Part shown: positions 10,413 to 18,623 of the stretch, one piece after another | Numbering within the stretch: position 1 is the stretch's first letter | Layout: each line of letters begins with the position of its first letter | Source: Sphingomonas phyllosphaerae FA2 | GTDB taxonomy: Bacteria; Pseudomonadota; Alphaproteobacteria; Sphingomonadales; Sphingomonadaceae | NCBI RefSeq assembly: GCF_000427645.1 | Contig: NZ_KE386571.1 | Location: forward strand, 372,001-436,000 | Length of the DNA: 64,000 bases | Direction of reading: 5' to 3' | Notes under the pieces: model-generated | What the model saw: the letters and a program-made list of their open reading frames with translations, nothing else | Databases searched by the model: none | Told to the model about the DNA's origin: nothing | Program-made: the position numbers and the translations under genes

Positions 10413-11471
10413 ATGTCGTTTGTTGATCGGCTGAACCTCCGTCTGCCGCTGATCCAGGCGCCGATGGCCGGTGTTTCGACCCCAGCGCTCGCGGCGAGCG
10501 TGTCGGAGGCGGGTGGGCTCGGGTCGATCGGCGTCGGTGCCGGCGATTCCGCCGCCGCGCGGGCGATGATCGCAGAAGTGCGGGAGCGCACCGGGCGTGC
10601 GTTCAACGTCAATCTGTTCGTTCATCGCCCGGCCACGCCCGATCCGGTGCGCGAGGCGGCGTGGCTGGCATGGCTGGCGCCGGTGTTTGCGGCTTATGAT
10701 GCGGTGCCGCCGCAAAGGTTGCGCGAGATCTACACGAGCTTCGCCGACGATCCCGACATGCTGGCGATGCTGCTGGAGGTCGCGCCGCCGGTGGTCAGCT
10801 TTCACTTCGGACTGCCCGATGCCGAGGTGATCGGCGCGTTGCGGGCGCGCGGCATCGTCACGATGGCGACCGCCACCAGTCTTGACGAGGCCCGGCTGAT
10901 CGCGGCGGCCGGAGTCGACGCGGTCGTGGCGCAGGGCATCGAGGCAGGCGGGCATCGGGGCGTCTTCGATCCCGCTGCCCCCGACGATGCGCTGGGCACG
11001 ATCGCACTAACGCGGCTCCTGGTACGCGCGACATCGCTGCCGGTGGTCGCGGCGGGCGGGATCATGGATGGTGCGGGGATCGCCGCCGCGCTCGATCTGG
11101 GCGCGGTCGCGGCGCAGCTCGGGACGGCGTTCATCGCCTGCCCCGAGTCCGCGGCGAGCGACGAATATCGGGCGGCTTTGGCGGGAGAGGGCGGTTATCA
11201 TACCGTGCTCACCTCGCTGATCTCGGGGCGACCGGCGCGGGCGCTGGCCAACCGCTTCACCGCTTTGGGTGAGCAGGTCGCGGGGTGGCGTCCGCCCGAT
11301 TATCCGATCGCCTATGACGCGGGGAAGGCGCTCCACGCCGCGGCGGTGGCGAAGGGCGAGCATGGTTATGGCGCGCATTGGGCGGGGCAGGGCGCGCCGC
11401 TGGCGCGGGTGCTTCCCGCCATTGAGCTTGTGCGGTTGCTGAGCGAGGAACTCGCGGCGTGTCGGCGGTGA
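10413..11471 (+). CDS. nitronate monooxygenase family flavoprotein
   Basis: FMN-dependent TIM-barrel enzyme of the nitronate monooxygenase / 2-nitropropane dioxygenase family, which oxidises alkyl nitronates. The 352 residues start at an ATG (10413). They show the N-terminal LPLIQAPMAGVSTPALAASV, the family block VDAVVAQGIEAGGHRGVF, and the phosphate-binding LPVVAAGGIMDGAGIAAAL followed by LGAVAAQLGTAFIACPES. The true substrate is unknown; many family members are generic quinone or nitronate oxidoreductases. It converges with trpE, with only 46 bases between them, occupied by a palindrome arm. Confidence 0.85.
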   Translation: MSFVDRLNLRLPLIQAPMAGVSTPALAASVSEAGGLGSIGVGAGDSAAARAMIAEVRERTGRAFNVNLFVHRPATPDPVREAAWLAWLAPVFAAYDAVPPQRLREIYTSFADDPDMLAMLLEVAPPVVSFHFGLPDAEVIGALRARGIVTMATATSLDEARLIAAAGVDAVVAQGIEAGGHRGVFDPAAPDDALGTIALTRLLVRATSLPVVAAGGIMDGAGIAAALDLGAVAAQLGTAFIACPESAASDEYRAALAGEGGYHTVLTSLISGRPARALANRFTALGEQVAGWRPPDYPIAYDAGKALHAAAVAKGEHGYGAHWAGQGAPLARVLPAIELVRLLSEELAACRR

Positions 11472-11512
11472 AGGAAGAAGCGGGGTCCCGGGTCGCGCTC
11501 GGGACGACGTAC
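11472..11512. repeat. single arm of family A palindrome between convergent genes
   Basis: The sequence GAAGAAGCGGGGTCCCGGGT with the following CGGGACGACG is one arm of the family A repeat. It fills nearly all of the space between two converging genes, so it may form a terminator hairpin. Confidence 0.55.
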
Positions 11513-11517
11513 GAGGC

Positions 11518-13023
11518 TTACTGCCCGAAGTCGGGCGTTGACGCGTGCCGCACCGCCTCGCGCGCGGCGGCGAGGAGGGCGCCGGCCTTGGCCTCGCATT
11601 CGCGCTGTTCGTAGGCCGGGTCGCTGTCGGCGACGATGCCCGCGCCGGACTGGACGTGGATCGTCCCGTCCTTGACCACCGCGGTGCGCAGCACGATGCA
11701 CGAATCCATCGAGCCGTCCGGCGAGAAATAGCCGACGCCGCCGGCGTAGGCGCCGCGCTTTTCGGGTTCCAGCTCGGCGATGATCTGGCAGGCGCGAACC
11801 TTGGGTGCGCCGCTGACCGTGCCGGCCGGGAAGCCCGCGAACAGCGCATCGATCGCGTCATGCTCGGGGGCGAGCCGGCCGACGACGTTCGAGACGATGT
11901 GCATGACGTGGCTGTAGAATTCGATGCCGTAGCTGTCGGTCACCTGCACCGTGCCCGGCGACGCGACGCGGCCGACGTCGTTGCGGCCGAGGTCGAGCAG
12001 CATCAGATGCTCGGCGCGTTCCTTGGGATCGGCGAGCAGGCTGTCGCGGTTGGCGGCGTCCTCCAGCGCGGTCTTCCCGCGCGGGCGGGTGCCGGCGATC
12101 GGGCGGATCGTGACCTCGCCGTCGCGCGCGCGGACGAGGATCTCGGGGCTGGACCCGGTGAGCGCGAAGCCGGGCAGGTCGAGATGGTAGAGGAACGGCG
12201 ACGGGTTGATGCGGCGCAGCGCGCGGTACAGCTCGAACGCCGGAAGCGGGAAAGGCGCGGTGAAGCGCTGCGCGAGCACGACCTGAAAGATGTCGCCGGC
12301 GGCGATATAGTCCTGCGCGCGCGCGACCATCTCGGCGTAGCGGCCGGGGGCGAGCGTGGGGGCGAGCGCGATGTCGGTCTGCTCGGCGCGGGCGCGCGGC
12401 GGCAGTGCGCTGGCGGCGAGGCGGGCCTCGACCGCATCGAGGCGTTCCTCGGCGGCGGCGATCTGGTCGCCCGGCACCTGCGCGGCATCGGGCCAGACCG
12501 GCGCGACGAGGAACAGCTCGTCGGCGAGCCGGTCGAACATCAGGATGACGGTCGGGCGCACGAACATCAGGTCGGGCAGGCCGAGCGCATCCTGTTCGGG
12601 CTGCGGTAGCTTTTCGACCAGCCCGATCGTCTCGTAACCGAAATAGCCGACGAGGCACGCCAGTGCGCGCGGCAGTTCGGGCGGCAGGTCCATGCGGATC
12701 GAGGCGACGAGGTCACGCAGCGCGGTCAGCGTCGGCGCGGCGCAGGGCGCGAACGCGTCGCGATCCTCCAGCCAGCGCGGATTGATCTCGGCGCGGTCGC
12801 CCTGCGCGCGGAGCACGAGATCGGGGGCGAGGCCGATCATCGAGTGGCGACCGCGCACCGCGCCGCCCTCGACCGACTCGAGCAGGAAGTCGCCGCGCCC
12901 GGGCTCGATCAGCTTGAGCGCAGCGGCGACCGGTGTCTCGGTGTCGGCGATCCGCCGCCGCCAGACGAGCGCGGGGCGACCGCCGGCGAGCGCCGCCGCG
13001 GCATTACTGGCCGGCGTCGCCAC
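11518..13023 (-). CDS. trpE: anthranilate synthase component I
   Basis: Converts chorismate and ammonia to anthranilate. About 501 residues with the chorismate-utilising domain: RPIAGTRPRGKT, LMLLDLGRNDVGRVA, YSHVMHIVSNVVGRL, FPAGTVSGAPKVRACQIIAE and YAGGVGYFS. The N-terminal FLLESVEGG matches the LLES element that binds tryptophan for feedback inhibition. I set the start at GTG 13023 (AAGGA eight bases upstream); a TTG at 13026 is directly before it. Either start overlaps the end of ppiD by about 20 bases. Its glutaminase partner trpG is separated by two genes on the other strand. Confidence 0.95.
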   Translation of the reverse strand: MATPASNAAAALAGGRPALVWRRRIADTETPVAAALKLIEPGRGDFLLESVEGGAVRGRHSMIGLAPDLVLRAQGDRAEINPRWLEDRDAFAPCAAPTLTALRDLVASIRMDLPPELPRALACLVGYFGYETIGLVEKLPQPEQDALGLPDLMFVRPTVILMFDRLADELFLVAPVWPDAAQVPGDQIAAAEERLDAVEARLAASALPPRARAEQTDIALAPTLAPGRYAEMVARAQDYIAAGDIFQVVLAQRFTAPFPLPAFELYRALRRINPSPFLYHLDLPGFALTGSSPEILVRARDGEVTIRPIAGTRPRGKTALEDAANRDSLLADPKERAEHLMLLDLGRNDVGRVASPGTVQVTDSYGIEFYSHVMHIVSNVVGRLAPEHDAIDALFAGFPAGTVSGAPKVRACQIIAELEPEKRGAYAGGVGYFSPDGSMDSCIVLRTAVVKDGTIHVQSGAGIVADSDPAYEQRECEAKAGALLAAAREAVRHASTPDFGQ

Positions 13024-14938
13024 CAACGAGGTCCTTCTTCAGCTGGGCGATCGCGTCGGGATAGCGCTTGGCGCCCTGCGCGGCGGCGACGGCATTGGCG
13101 AATTGCTGCGCATATTCGCCGCCGATCGCGCGACCGAGATCGGCGCGGGTCGCCTGGATTGCCGCAGGCTGCTTGCTTGCGTCGCCGGGCACGATCTGCT
13201 CGACACGCAGCACCAGCCAACCGCGCCCGTCGGGAGCCTGGATCGCGCGTGCCGCGCCCTGCTTCAACCCGAACATCATTGCGAGCACCGGATTCACCTG
13301 CCCCTGATTGGCGGTGATCTGCGCGCGGGTCGCCTCGACGCGCTCGACCGGCGCCTTGACGCCGGCCTGCGCGACCGCGGCGGCGAGCGGGGTGCCGGCG
13401 TTGACCTTTGCGACGATCGCGTTGGCGGCGGCCTGCGCGGCGCGGCGCGCGCGGTCGGCGGTGAGATCGGCGACGACCTTCGCGCGCGCCTGTGCGAGCG
13501 GGATCGGGGTGGCGGGGACGATGCGGTCAAGCGCGGCGATCGCGAAGCCGCCATCCTGCCCGATGCCGACCGTGGTCGGCGTGTCGCCGTCCTCGGCCGC
13601 GAAGCCCGCGGCGATCACCGGGGCGAGCGTCGCGTCGGGCTGCGCCTCCGGCTGATCGGGGTTGATGCCGCTCGACAGCACCGCCGGGGTGGTCTGGACG
13701 TTGAGCTTCTGGTCGCGCGCGACTTCGGCGATGTTGGCGTTGTCGGCGAGCGCATCCTCGACCGCGTCGCGAATTTTGCCGATCGTGTCGTTCGCTTTCT
13801 GCTTGGTGAGTGCGGCGACGATCTCCGGGCGTGCCTGCGCCAGCGTCTTGCCGGGGTCCTGCGAAACCTTCTCGACGCGTGCGACGACGAAGCCGATCGA
13901 ACCGCGCACCGGGCCGACGACATTGCCCTGCGCCGCCCCGAACAGCGCGGCGGCGACCGCCGGCGAGGTCTGGGTCGCGAGTGCGGATTGCTCGACCGCG
14001 GTGATCGTGCGTGCCTCCAACCCGGCGGCGCGCGCGGCCGAGGCGAGCGGCGTGCCGGCCTTGACCTTGTCGGCGAGCGCCTGTGCCGTCTTCTGATCGA
14101 GGACGGTCGCCAGCGTCACGTCGCGGAGCGGCTTGGGCGCGTATTTCGCCTTGTCGGCGTCATAGGCCTTCTGGATTTCGGCGTCGCTGGGCACCGCCTG
14201 CGCGGCGACCTGCTGCGGGGTGACGAGCGCGTAGCGGATCACGCGGCGCTCGGGCGTGGTGTAGCGCGCGACGTTGCGCTTGTACCAATCCTGCACCTCG
14301 GCGTCGGTCGGCGCGGGGCCGGACACGCTGGCGGGAATCAGCGCCGCCTGACCGGCGCGGCGTTCGAGCAGCAACGAGGCGTATTGCAGGGCGAGGCGCT
14401 GCGGCACCTGGCTGGCGCCGACCGTTGGCACGATCAGGAATTGCGCCATCGTCTCGCGCGCGATCTCGCGCTGGACCTGCGCATCGGTCATCCCGCGCTG
14501 CGCGATCAGGCGGAGATACGCCTGCTGGTCGAACTGGCCGGTCGCGCCCGCGAAGGCGGGGATCGCCTTAAGCTCGCTGCCGACCAAAGCGCGGCTGACG
14601 CGCATGCCCTGTTCCTCGCCGAACGTCTCCAGCGCCAGCCCGGTCAGCGAGCGGGTGATCAGGCTCTCGACCCCGCCGGCGCGGACGAAGGTCGCCATGT
14701 CGAGATCGGGCTGTTGCTGGCGTGCGGTGCGGATTTCGTCCTGCGCGCGGCGGCGGATGTCGTCCGCGGTGACCTTCTCGCCGTCGACCGCCGCCAGCGG
14801 GTGGCCGAGGATGCCGCCGCCGCTGGCCAGACCGGTGACGTCGCCGGCCGCGAACGCCAGCGCGATCACGATCAGGATGCCGAAGGTGACGATCATGCCA
14901 ACCTTCGAATGGATGATGCCGCGGAGGAAGCTGAGCAT
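13004..14938 (-). CDS. ppiD: PpiD-type periplasmic folding chaperone (SurA_N/parvulin)
   Basis: Membrane-anchored periplasmic chaperone that helps newly exported outer-membrane proteins fold. From the ATG at 14938 (MLSFLRGIIHSKVGMIVTFG) it has 644 residues. One membrane helix lies at about residues 10-30, then a SurA_N-like region including PTDAEVQDWYKRNVARYTTP, and parvulin-like segments around residues 250-370. Like E. coli PpiD it may lack real prolyl isomerase activity. The next gene, trpE, overlaps its 3' end, an order common in sphingomonads. An upstream in-frame start (14986) would add a basic stretch before the anchor and is less likely. Confidence 0.9.
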   Translation of the reverse strand: MLSFLRGIIHSKVGMIVTFGILIVIALAFAAGDVTGLASGGGILGHPLAAVDGEKVTADDIRRRAQDEIRTARQQQPDLDMATFVRAGGVESLITRSLTGLALETFGEEQGMRVSRALVGSELKAIPAFAGATGQFDQQAYLRLIAQRGMTDAQVQREIARETMAQFLIVPTVGASQVPQRLALQYASLLLERRAGQAALIPASVSGPAPTDAEVQDWYKRNVARYTTPERRVIRYALVTPQQVAAQAVPSDAEIQKAYDADKAKYAPKPLRDVTLATVLDQKTAQALADKVKAGTPLASAARAAGLEARTITAVEQSALATQTSPAVAAALFGAAQGNVVGPVRGSIGFVVARVEKVSQDPGKTLAQARPEIVAALTKQKANDTIGKIRDAVEDALADNANIAEVARDQKLNVQTTPAVLSSGINPDQPEAQPDATLAPVIAAGFAAEDGDTPTTVGIGQDGGFAIAALDRIVPATPIPLAQARAKVVADLTADRARRAAQAAANAIVAKVNAGTPLAAAVAQAGVKAPVERVEATRAQITANQGQVNPVLAMMFGLKQGAARAIQAPDGRGWLVLRVEQIVPGDASKQPAAIQATRADLGRAIGGEYAQQFANAVAAAQGAKRYPDAIAQLKKDLVGGDAGQ

Positions 14939-15051
14939 GGAAGAGGCAGACCGGGACAGGAGTGAAGCTCGCCGCTTTAGGCACACGTCCGGCTGGCATC
15001 AAGCCGCGCGGTCGTATAACAGGTTTAACAACTCAACGGGGAGACACGATC

Positions 15052-15792
15052 GTGCGGCGCAAGCTGGTGGCGGGCAACTGGAAGATGAACGGCGATCTGG
15101 CGTTGCTGGCGGAGCTGGATGCGGTGGCGGCGGCGGCGGCGCGCTTGCCCGAGGTCGATGTGGCGGTGGCGGTGCCCGCGACGCTGATCGCGCCGGCCGC
15201 GCAGCGGGTGCCGGGGCTCGCGATCGGGGCCGAGGACGTCCACGAGGCGGAGAGCGGCGCCTTTACCGGCTGCGTCTCGGCGGCAATGGTGCGCGAGGCG
15301 GGGGCGCGGTTCACGATCGTCGGCCATTCGGAGCGCCGCGAGTATCAGAACGAGACGAGTCAGGATGCGTGGGCGAAGGCGGCGACGGCGCATCGCCACG
15401 GGCTGTCGGTGATCCTGTGCTGCGGCGAGACGGGGGCGGAGCGTGATGCGGGGCGGGCGGAGCGCGTAGTGCAGGCGCAGATCGAGAAATCCTTGCCCGA
15501 GAAGGCGCATGGCGACTGGCTGACGCTGGCCTACGAACCGCGCTGGGCGATCGGGAGCGGGCGGACGCCGACGCTGGAAGAGATCGCGGCGATCCACGCG
15601 ATCGCGCGCGCGAAGATGCGGCAGCTGATCGGCGCTGCGGCGGATGGCGTGCGGATTTTGTACGGCGGGTCGGTGACCGGCGACAATGCGCGCGCGATCA
15701 TGGCGGTGCCGGATGTCGATGGCGCGCTGGTGGGGGGGGCGAGCCTGACCGCGGCGAAGTTCGTGCCGATTATCGAGGCGGCGGTCGGATAA
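15052..15792 (+). CDS. tpiA: triose-phosphate isomerase
   Basis: Interconverts dihydroxyacetone phosphate and glyceraldehyde 3-phosphate in glycolysis. The 246 residues read from a GTG at 15052 with GGGGAG eight bases upstream; the longer frame from 14962 has no ribosome site and lies in the ppiD promoter. Catalytic residues are intact: Lys in VAGNWKMNG, His in IVGHSERREY, Glu in LAYEPRWAIGSG, and the phosphate-binding ILYGGSVTGDN. EPRW in place of the usual EPVW is a mild departure. It is divergent from ppiD. Confidence 0.96.
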   Translation: MRRKLVAGNWKMNGDLALLAELDAVAAAAARLPEVDVAVAVPATLIAPAAQRVPGLAIGAEDVHEAESGAFTGCVSAAMVREAGARFTIVGHSERREYQNETSQDAWAKAATAHRHGLSVILCCGETGAERDAGRAERVVQAQIEKSLPEKAHGDWLTLAYEPRWAIGSGRTPTLEEIAAIHAIARAKMRQLIGAAADGVRILYGGSVTGDNARAIMAVPDVDGALVGGASLTAAKFVPIIEAAVG

Positions 15793-15797
15793 GGCAC

Positions 15798-15929
15798 CGT
15801 CGCCCCTGCGGAGGCAGGGGCCTATGGCTGTTTCGTATTTTGGGCGGTTTGACACAGGGGTGGTGGGCCGTGTGTCAGACCTTGCGCGGCACGATGCAGA
15901 CATGGGCCCCTGCCTGCGCAGGGGCGACG
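15798..15929. repeat. family C palindromic repeat pair
   Basis: Two inverted arms, CGCCCCTGCGGAGGCAGGGG at about 15800 and GGGCCCCTGCCTGCGCAGGG at about 15903-15923, flank about 80 bases. Each arm is itself a hairpin. This is the family C layout (see 32584-32678). It follows the tpiA stop directly and may terminate transcription. Confidence 0.7.
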
Positions 15930-15964
15930 GCGCAGGGGGCGGGGCTTGCCTCGTCTTCGTCTTC

Positions 15965-16050
15965 GTCGCCCCGGACTTGATCCGGGGCCCCGCTTCTTCT
16001 TGGCGGTCGGGCAGGAAGAAGCGGGATCCCGGATCACGTCCGGGATGACG
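15965..16050. repeat. family A palindromic repeat pair
   Basis: A left arm reads CCCGGACTTGATCCGGGG then CCCCGCTTCTTC; a right arm after a short spacer reads GAAGAAGCGGGATCCCGGAT then CACGTCCGGGATGACG. The two arms are inverted copies, giving an 86-base element bounded by GTC(A/G) and TGACG. Other copies, paired or single, occur at 4943, 10342, 11472, 22512, 32707, 36585, 43306 and 57789. The layout resembles BIME/REP elements. Confidence 0.8.
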
Positions 16051-16057
16051 TGGTCGG

Positions 16058-17443
16058 TCAGCCGAACCTTTTCTTCAGCAGCGCCCATGTCGCGCGCAGG
16101 CCATACGCTTCGCCGCCTTTCGGGCGACCCGGCCGCGGCGACGGACGCCACGCGAAAGTGTCGAGGTGCGCCCATGGCACGCTCGCGGGCACGAAACGGC
16201 GGAGGAACAGCGCGGCGGTGATCGAGCCCGCGAAGCCGCCATCGGGCGCGTTGACCATGTCGGCCACGTCCGACTTGAGCATGTCGTCGTAGCCGTCCCA
16301 CAACGGCAGTCGCCACAAAGGATCGTGGACCGACGTCCCCGCCGCGAGCAGTTCGGTCGCGAGCGTCTCGTCCTGCACGAACGTCGCGGGCAGGTCCGGC
16401 CCGAGCGCGACGCGCGCCGCGCCGGTCAGCGTCGCGAAGTCGATCAACAGGTCGGGCGCGCCCTCGACCGCTTTGGTCAGCGCGTCGCCGAGGATCAGCC
16501 GGCCCTCGGCATCGGTGTTGGTGTTCTCGACCGTGAGCCCTTTGCGGGTCGTCAGCACGTCGCCGGGGCGGAAGGCGTTGCTGGCGATGGCATTCTCTAC
16601 CGCCGGGATCAGCAGGTGGAGCCGCACCTTGAGCCGCGCTTGCATCACCAGCGCGGTGAGCGCGAGCGCGTGCGCGGCGCCGCCCATGTCCTTCTTCATC
16701 AGCCGCATCCCCGACGATGGCTTGATGTCGAGCCCGCCCGAATCGAAGCAGACGCCCTTGCCGACCAGCGCGAGGCGCGGCGCGGATGGGTCGCCCCATT
16801 CGAGTTCGATCAGGCGTGGCGCGCGATCCTTGCTCGCCGCCTGTCCGACCGCGTGAATCATCGGATAGCCGGTGGCGAGCGCGTCGCCGCGCGTGACGGT
16901 GACGGTCGCGCCATGCTGTGCGGCAAGCGCGTCAGCCTCCGCCTCCAGCTCGGCCGGACCGAGGTCGCTGGCGCCGGTGTCGACCAGATCGCGGACGCGA
17001 GCGGTGGCGGCGGCGAGGCGGACGGTCTCGTCGATCGCGGCGACGTCGGTGGTGAGCAGCACGCGCAGCGCGGCGGGTTCGACCTTGCGGTAGCGGGTGA
17101 AGCGGTGCTGCGCGAGCAGCCAGCCGAGCCCCGCCGCGCCGGTCGCGCCGCCGTCGGCGAGCCGGTACGTGCCTTCCGGGAGCGTGTCGGCGAGCGAGGC
17201 GATCCGCCACGGCGAGTCGAGCGCTTCGTCGCAGACCAGCAGCATCGCCCAGTCGTCCGCCGCCTCGCCGGGCAGGATCGCGCGATTGCCGGCGCGGCCG
17301 GTGACCTTGTTGGCGGCGACCGCGGTGCGGACGCGCGCCGGTTGCCCCGCGAGCCAATCAGCGAAACGGTCGGGGTGGACGACGTGGATGTCGCGGGCGG
17401 GCTGGCCGCGATCGGGCTGGAGCAGGGCGCTAAAGTCGGTCAT
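16058..17443 (-). CDS. M17 leucyl aminopeptidase family protein
   Basis: Cytoplasmic dizinc aminopeptidase that removes N-terminal residues from peptides. The 461-residue protein has a weakly conserved N-terminal domain and the M17 catalytic domain from about residue 170. Metal and catalytic residues sit in GKGVCFDSGGLDIKPSSGM and RLMKKDMGGAAHALALTALV (Asp, Lys), and in the signature NTDAEGRLILGDALTKAV (Asp, Glu, Arg). It is close to the PepA/PepB type without a clear DNA-binding role. It is divergent from trxB across an 80-base gap. Confidence 0.9.
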   Translation of the reverse strand: MTDFSALLQPDRGQPARDIHVVHPDRFADWLAGQPARVRTAVAANKVTGRAGNRAILPGEAADDWAMLLVCDEALDSPWRIASLADTLPEGTYRLADGGATGAAGLGWLLAQHRFTRYRKVEPAALRVLLTTDVAAIDETVRLAAATARVRDLVDTGASDLGPAELEAEADALAAQHGATVTVTRGDALATGYPMIHAVGQAASKDRAPRLIELEWGDPSAPRLALVGKGVCFDSGGLDIKPSSGMRLMKKDMGGAAHALALTALVMQARLKVRLHLLIPAVENAIASNAFRPGDVLTTRKGLTVENTNTDAEGRLILGDALTKAVEGAPDLLIDFATLTGAARVALGPDLPATFVQDETLATELLAAGTSVHDPLWRLPLWDGYDDMLKSDVADMVNAPDGGFAGSITAALFLRRFVPASVPWAHLDTFAWRPSPRPGRPKGGEAYGLRATWALLKKRFG

Positions 17444-17522
17444 CGCGGGACCAAAGCAGGACTTGGCGCGGGGCGCAACGCGCGCGGTTCCCTTGCGCGG
17501 CGCGCCATCCTACATCGCGCGC

Positions 17523-18491
17523 ATGACGACACATTCGACTCGCATGTTGATCCTGGGCTCGGGCCCGGCCGGGCTGTCCGCCGCGATCTACGGCGCGCGC
17601 GCCGGGATGGCGCCGATCGTGGTGCAGGGCATCCAGCCCGGCGGCCAGCTGACCACCACCACCGACGTGGAGAATTATCCCGGCTTCAAGGAGGTGATCC
17701 AGGGGCCGTGGCTGATGGAGCAGATGCAGCAACAGGCCGAGCATGTCGGCACGCGGCTGATGTGGGACACGATCGTGGAGGTCGACCTGACTGCGCGTCC
17801 CTTCCGGCTGATCGGCGACGGCGGCGACGTCTACGAGGGCGAGGTGCTGGTGATCGCGACCGGCGCGCAGGCCAAGTGGCTGGGGCTCGACAGCGAGGAT
17901 GCGATGAAGGGCAAGGGCGTCAGCGCGTGCGCGACGTGCGACGGCTTCTTCTATCGCGGCAAGAAGGTGGCGGTGATCGGCGGCGGCAACACCGCGGTCG
18001 AGGAGGCGTTGTACCTGACCAACCACAGCGACGACGTGACGCTGATCCACCGCCGCGACACGCTGCGCGCCGAGCGGATTTTGCAGGAGCGGCTGTTCGC
18101 GCATCCGGGCATCAAGGTGCTGTGGAACAAGGAAGTCCGCGCGTTCGTCGACGGCGGCGGAAATGCGGGCCTCGTGGCGCTGGAGCTGGAGGACACCGTC
18201 ACCGGCGCGCATTCGCGGATCGACGTCGAGGGCGGGTTCGTGGCGATCGGGCACCATCCGGCGACCGAGCTGTTCCGCGGGCATCTCGCGCTGGACGAGG
18301 ACGGCTATATCGCGGTCGAGACCGGGTCGACGCGCACCAGCGTGCCGGGCGTGTTCGCGTGCGGCGATGTGATGGACAAGGTCTATCGCCAGGCGGTGAC
18401 CGCGGCGGGAACCGGGTGCATGGCGGCGCTGGATGCCGAGCGGTTCCTGGCGGCGGCGGAGTTCGAGGCGGTGAGGGAAGCGGCGGAGTAA
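17523..18491 (+). CDS. trxB: thioredoxin-disulfide reductase
   Basis: NADPH-dependent flavoenzyme that reduces thioredoxin. From the ATG at 17523 it has 322 residues. The FAD-binding LILGSGPAGLSAAIYGARAG lies at residues 9-28, the redox pair Cys136-Cys139 is in CATCDGFFYRG, the NADPH-binding AVIGGGNTAVEEAL follows, and the C-terminal FAD motif VFACGDVMDKVYRQA is present. Length and motifs match low-molecular-weight bacterial TrxB. The frame stays open upstream, antisense to the aminopeptidase, but that extension has no support. Confidence 0.96.
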   Translation: MTTHSTRMLILGSGPAGLSAAIYGARAGMAPIVVQGIQPGGQLTTTTDVENYPGFKEVIQGPWLMEQMQQQAEHVGTRLMWDTIVEVDLTARPFRLIGDGGDVYEGEVLVIATGAQAKWLGLDSEDAMKGKGVSACATCDGFFYRGKKVAVIGGGNTAVEEALYLTNHSDDVTLIHRRDTLRAERILQERLFAHPGIKVLWNKEVRAFVDGGGNAGLVALELEDTVTGAHSRIDVEGGFVAIGHHPATELFRGHLALDEDGYIAVETGSTRTSVPGVFACGDVMDKVYRQAVTAAGTGCMAALDAERFLAAAEFEAVREAAE

Positions 18492-18623
18492 CGCGGTCGG
18501 CGCAGGCACCTGATCGCGTTTGCGATGAGGGTCGGGTCGACCTGACCCGAAGGCCGACACGTCACGGATCGAAACCGGGCCGCGATCATTCCGCCACCTC
18601 ACCTCCCGCGGAAGGAACGGCGC

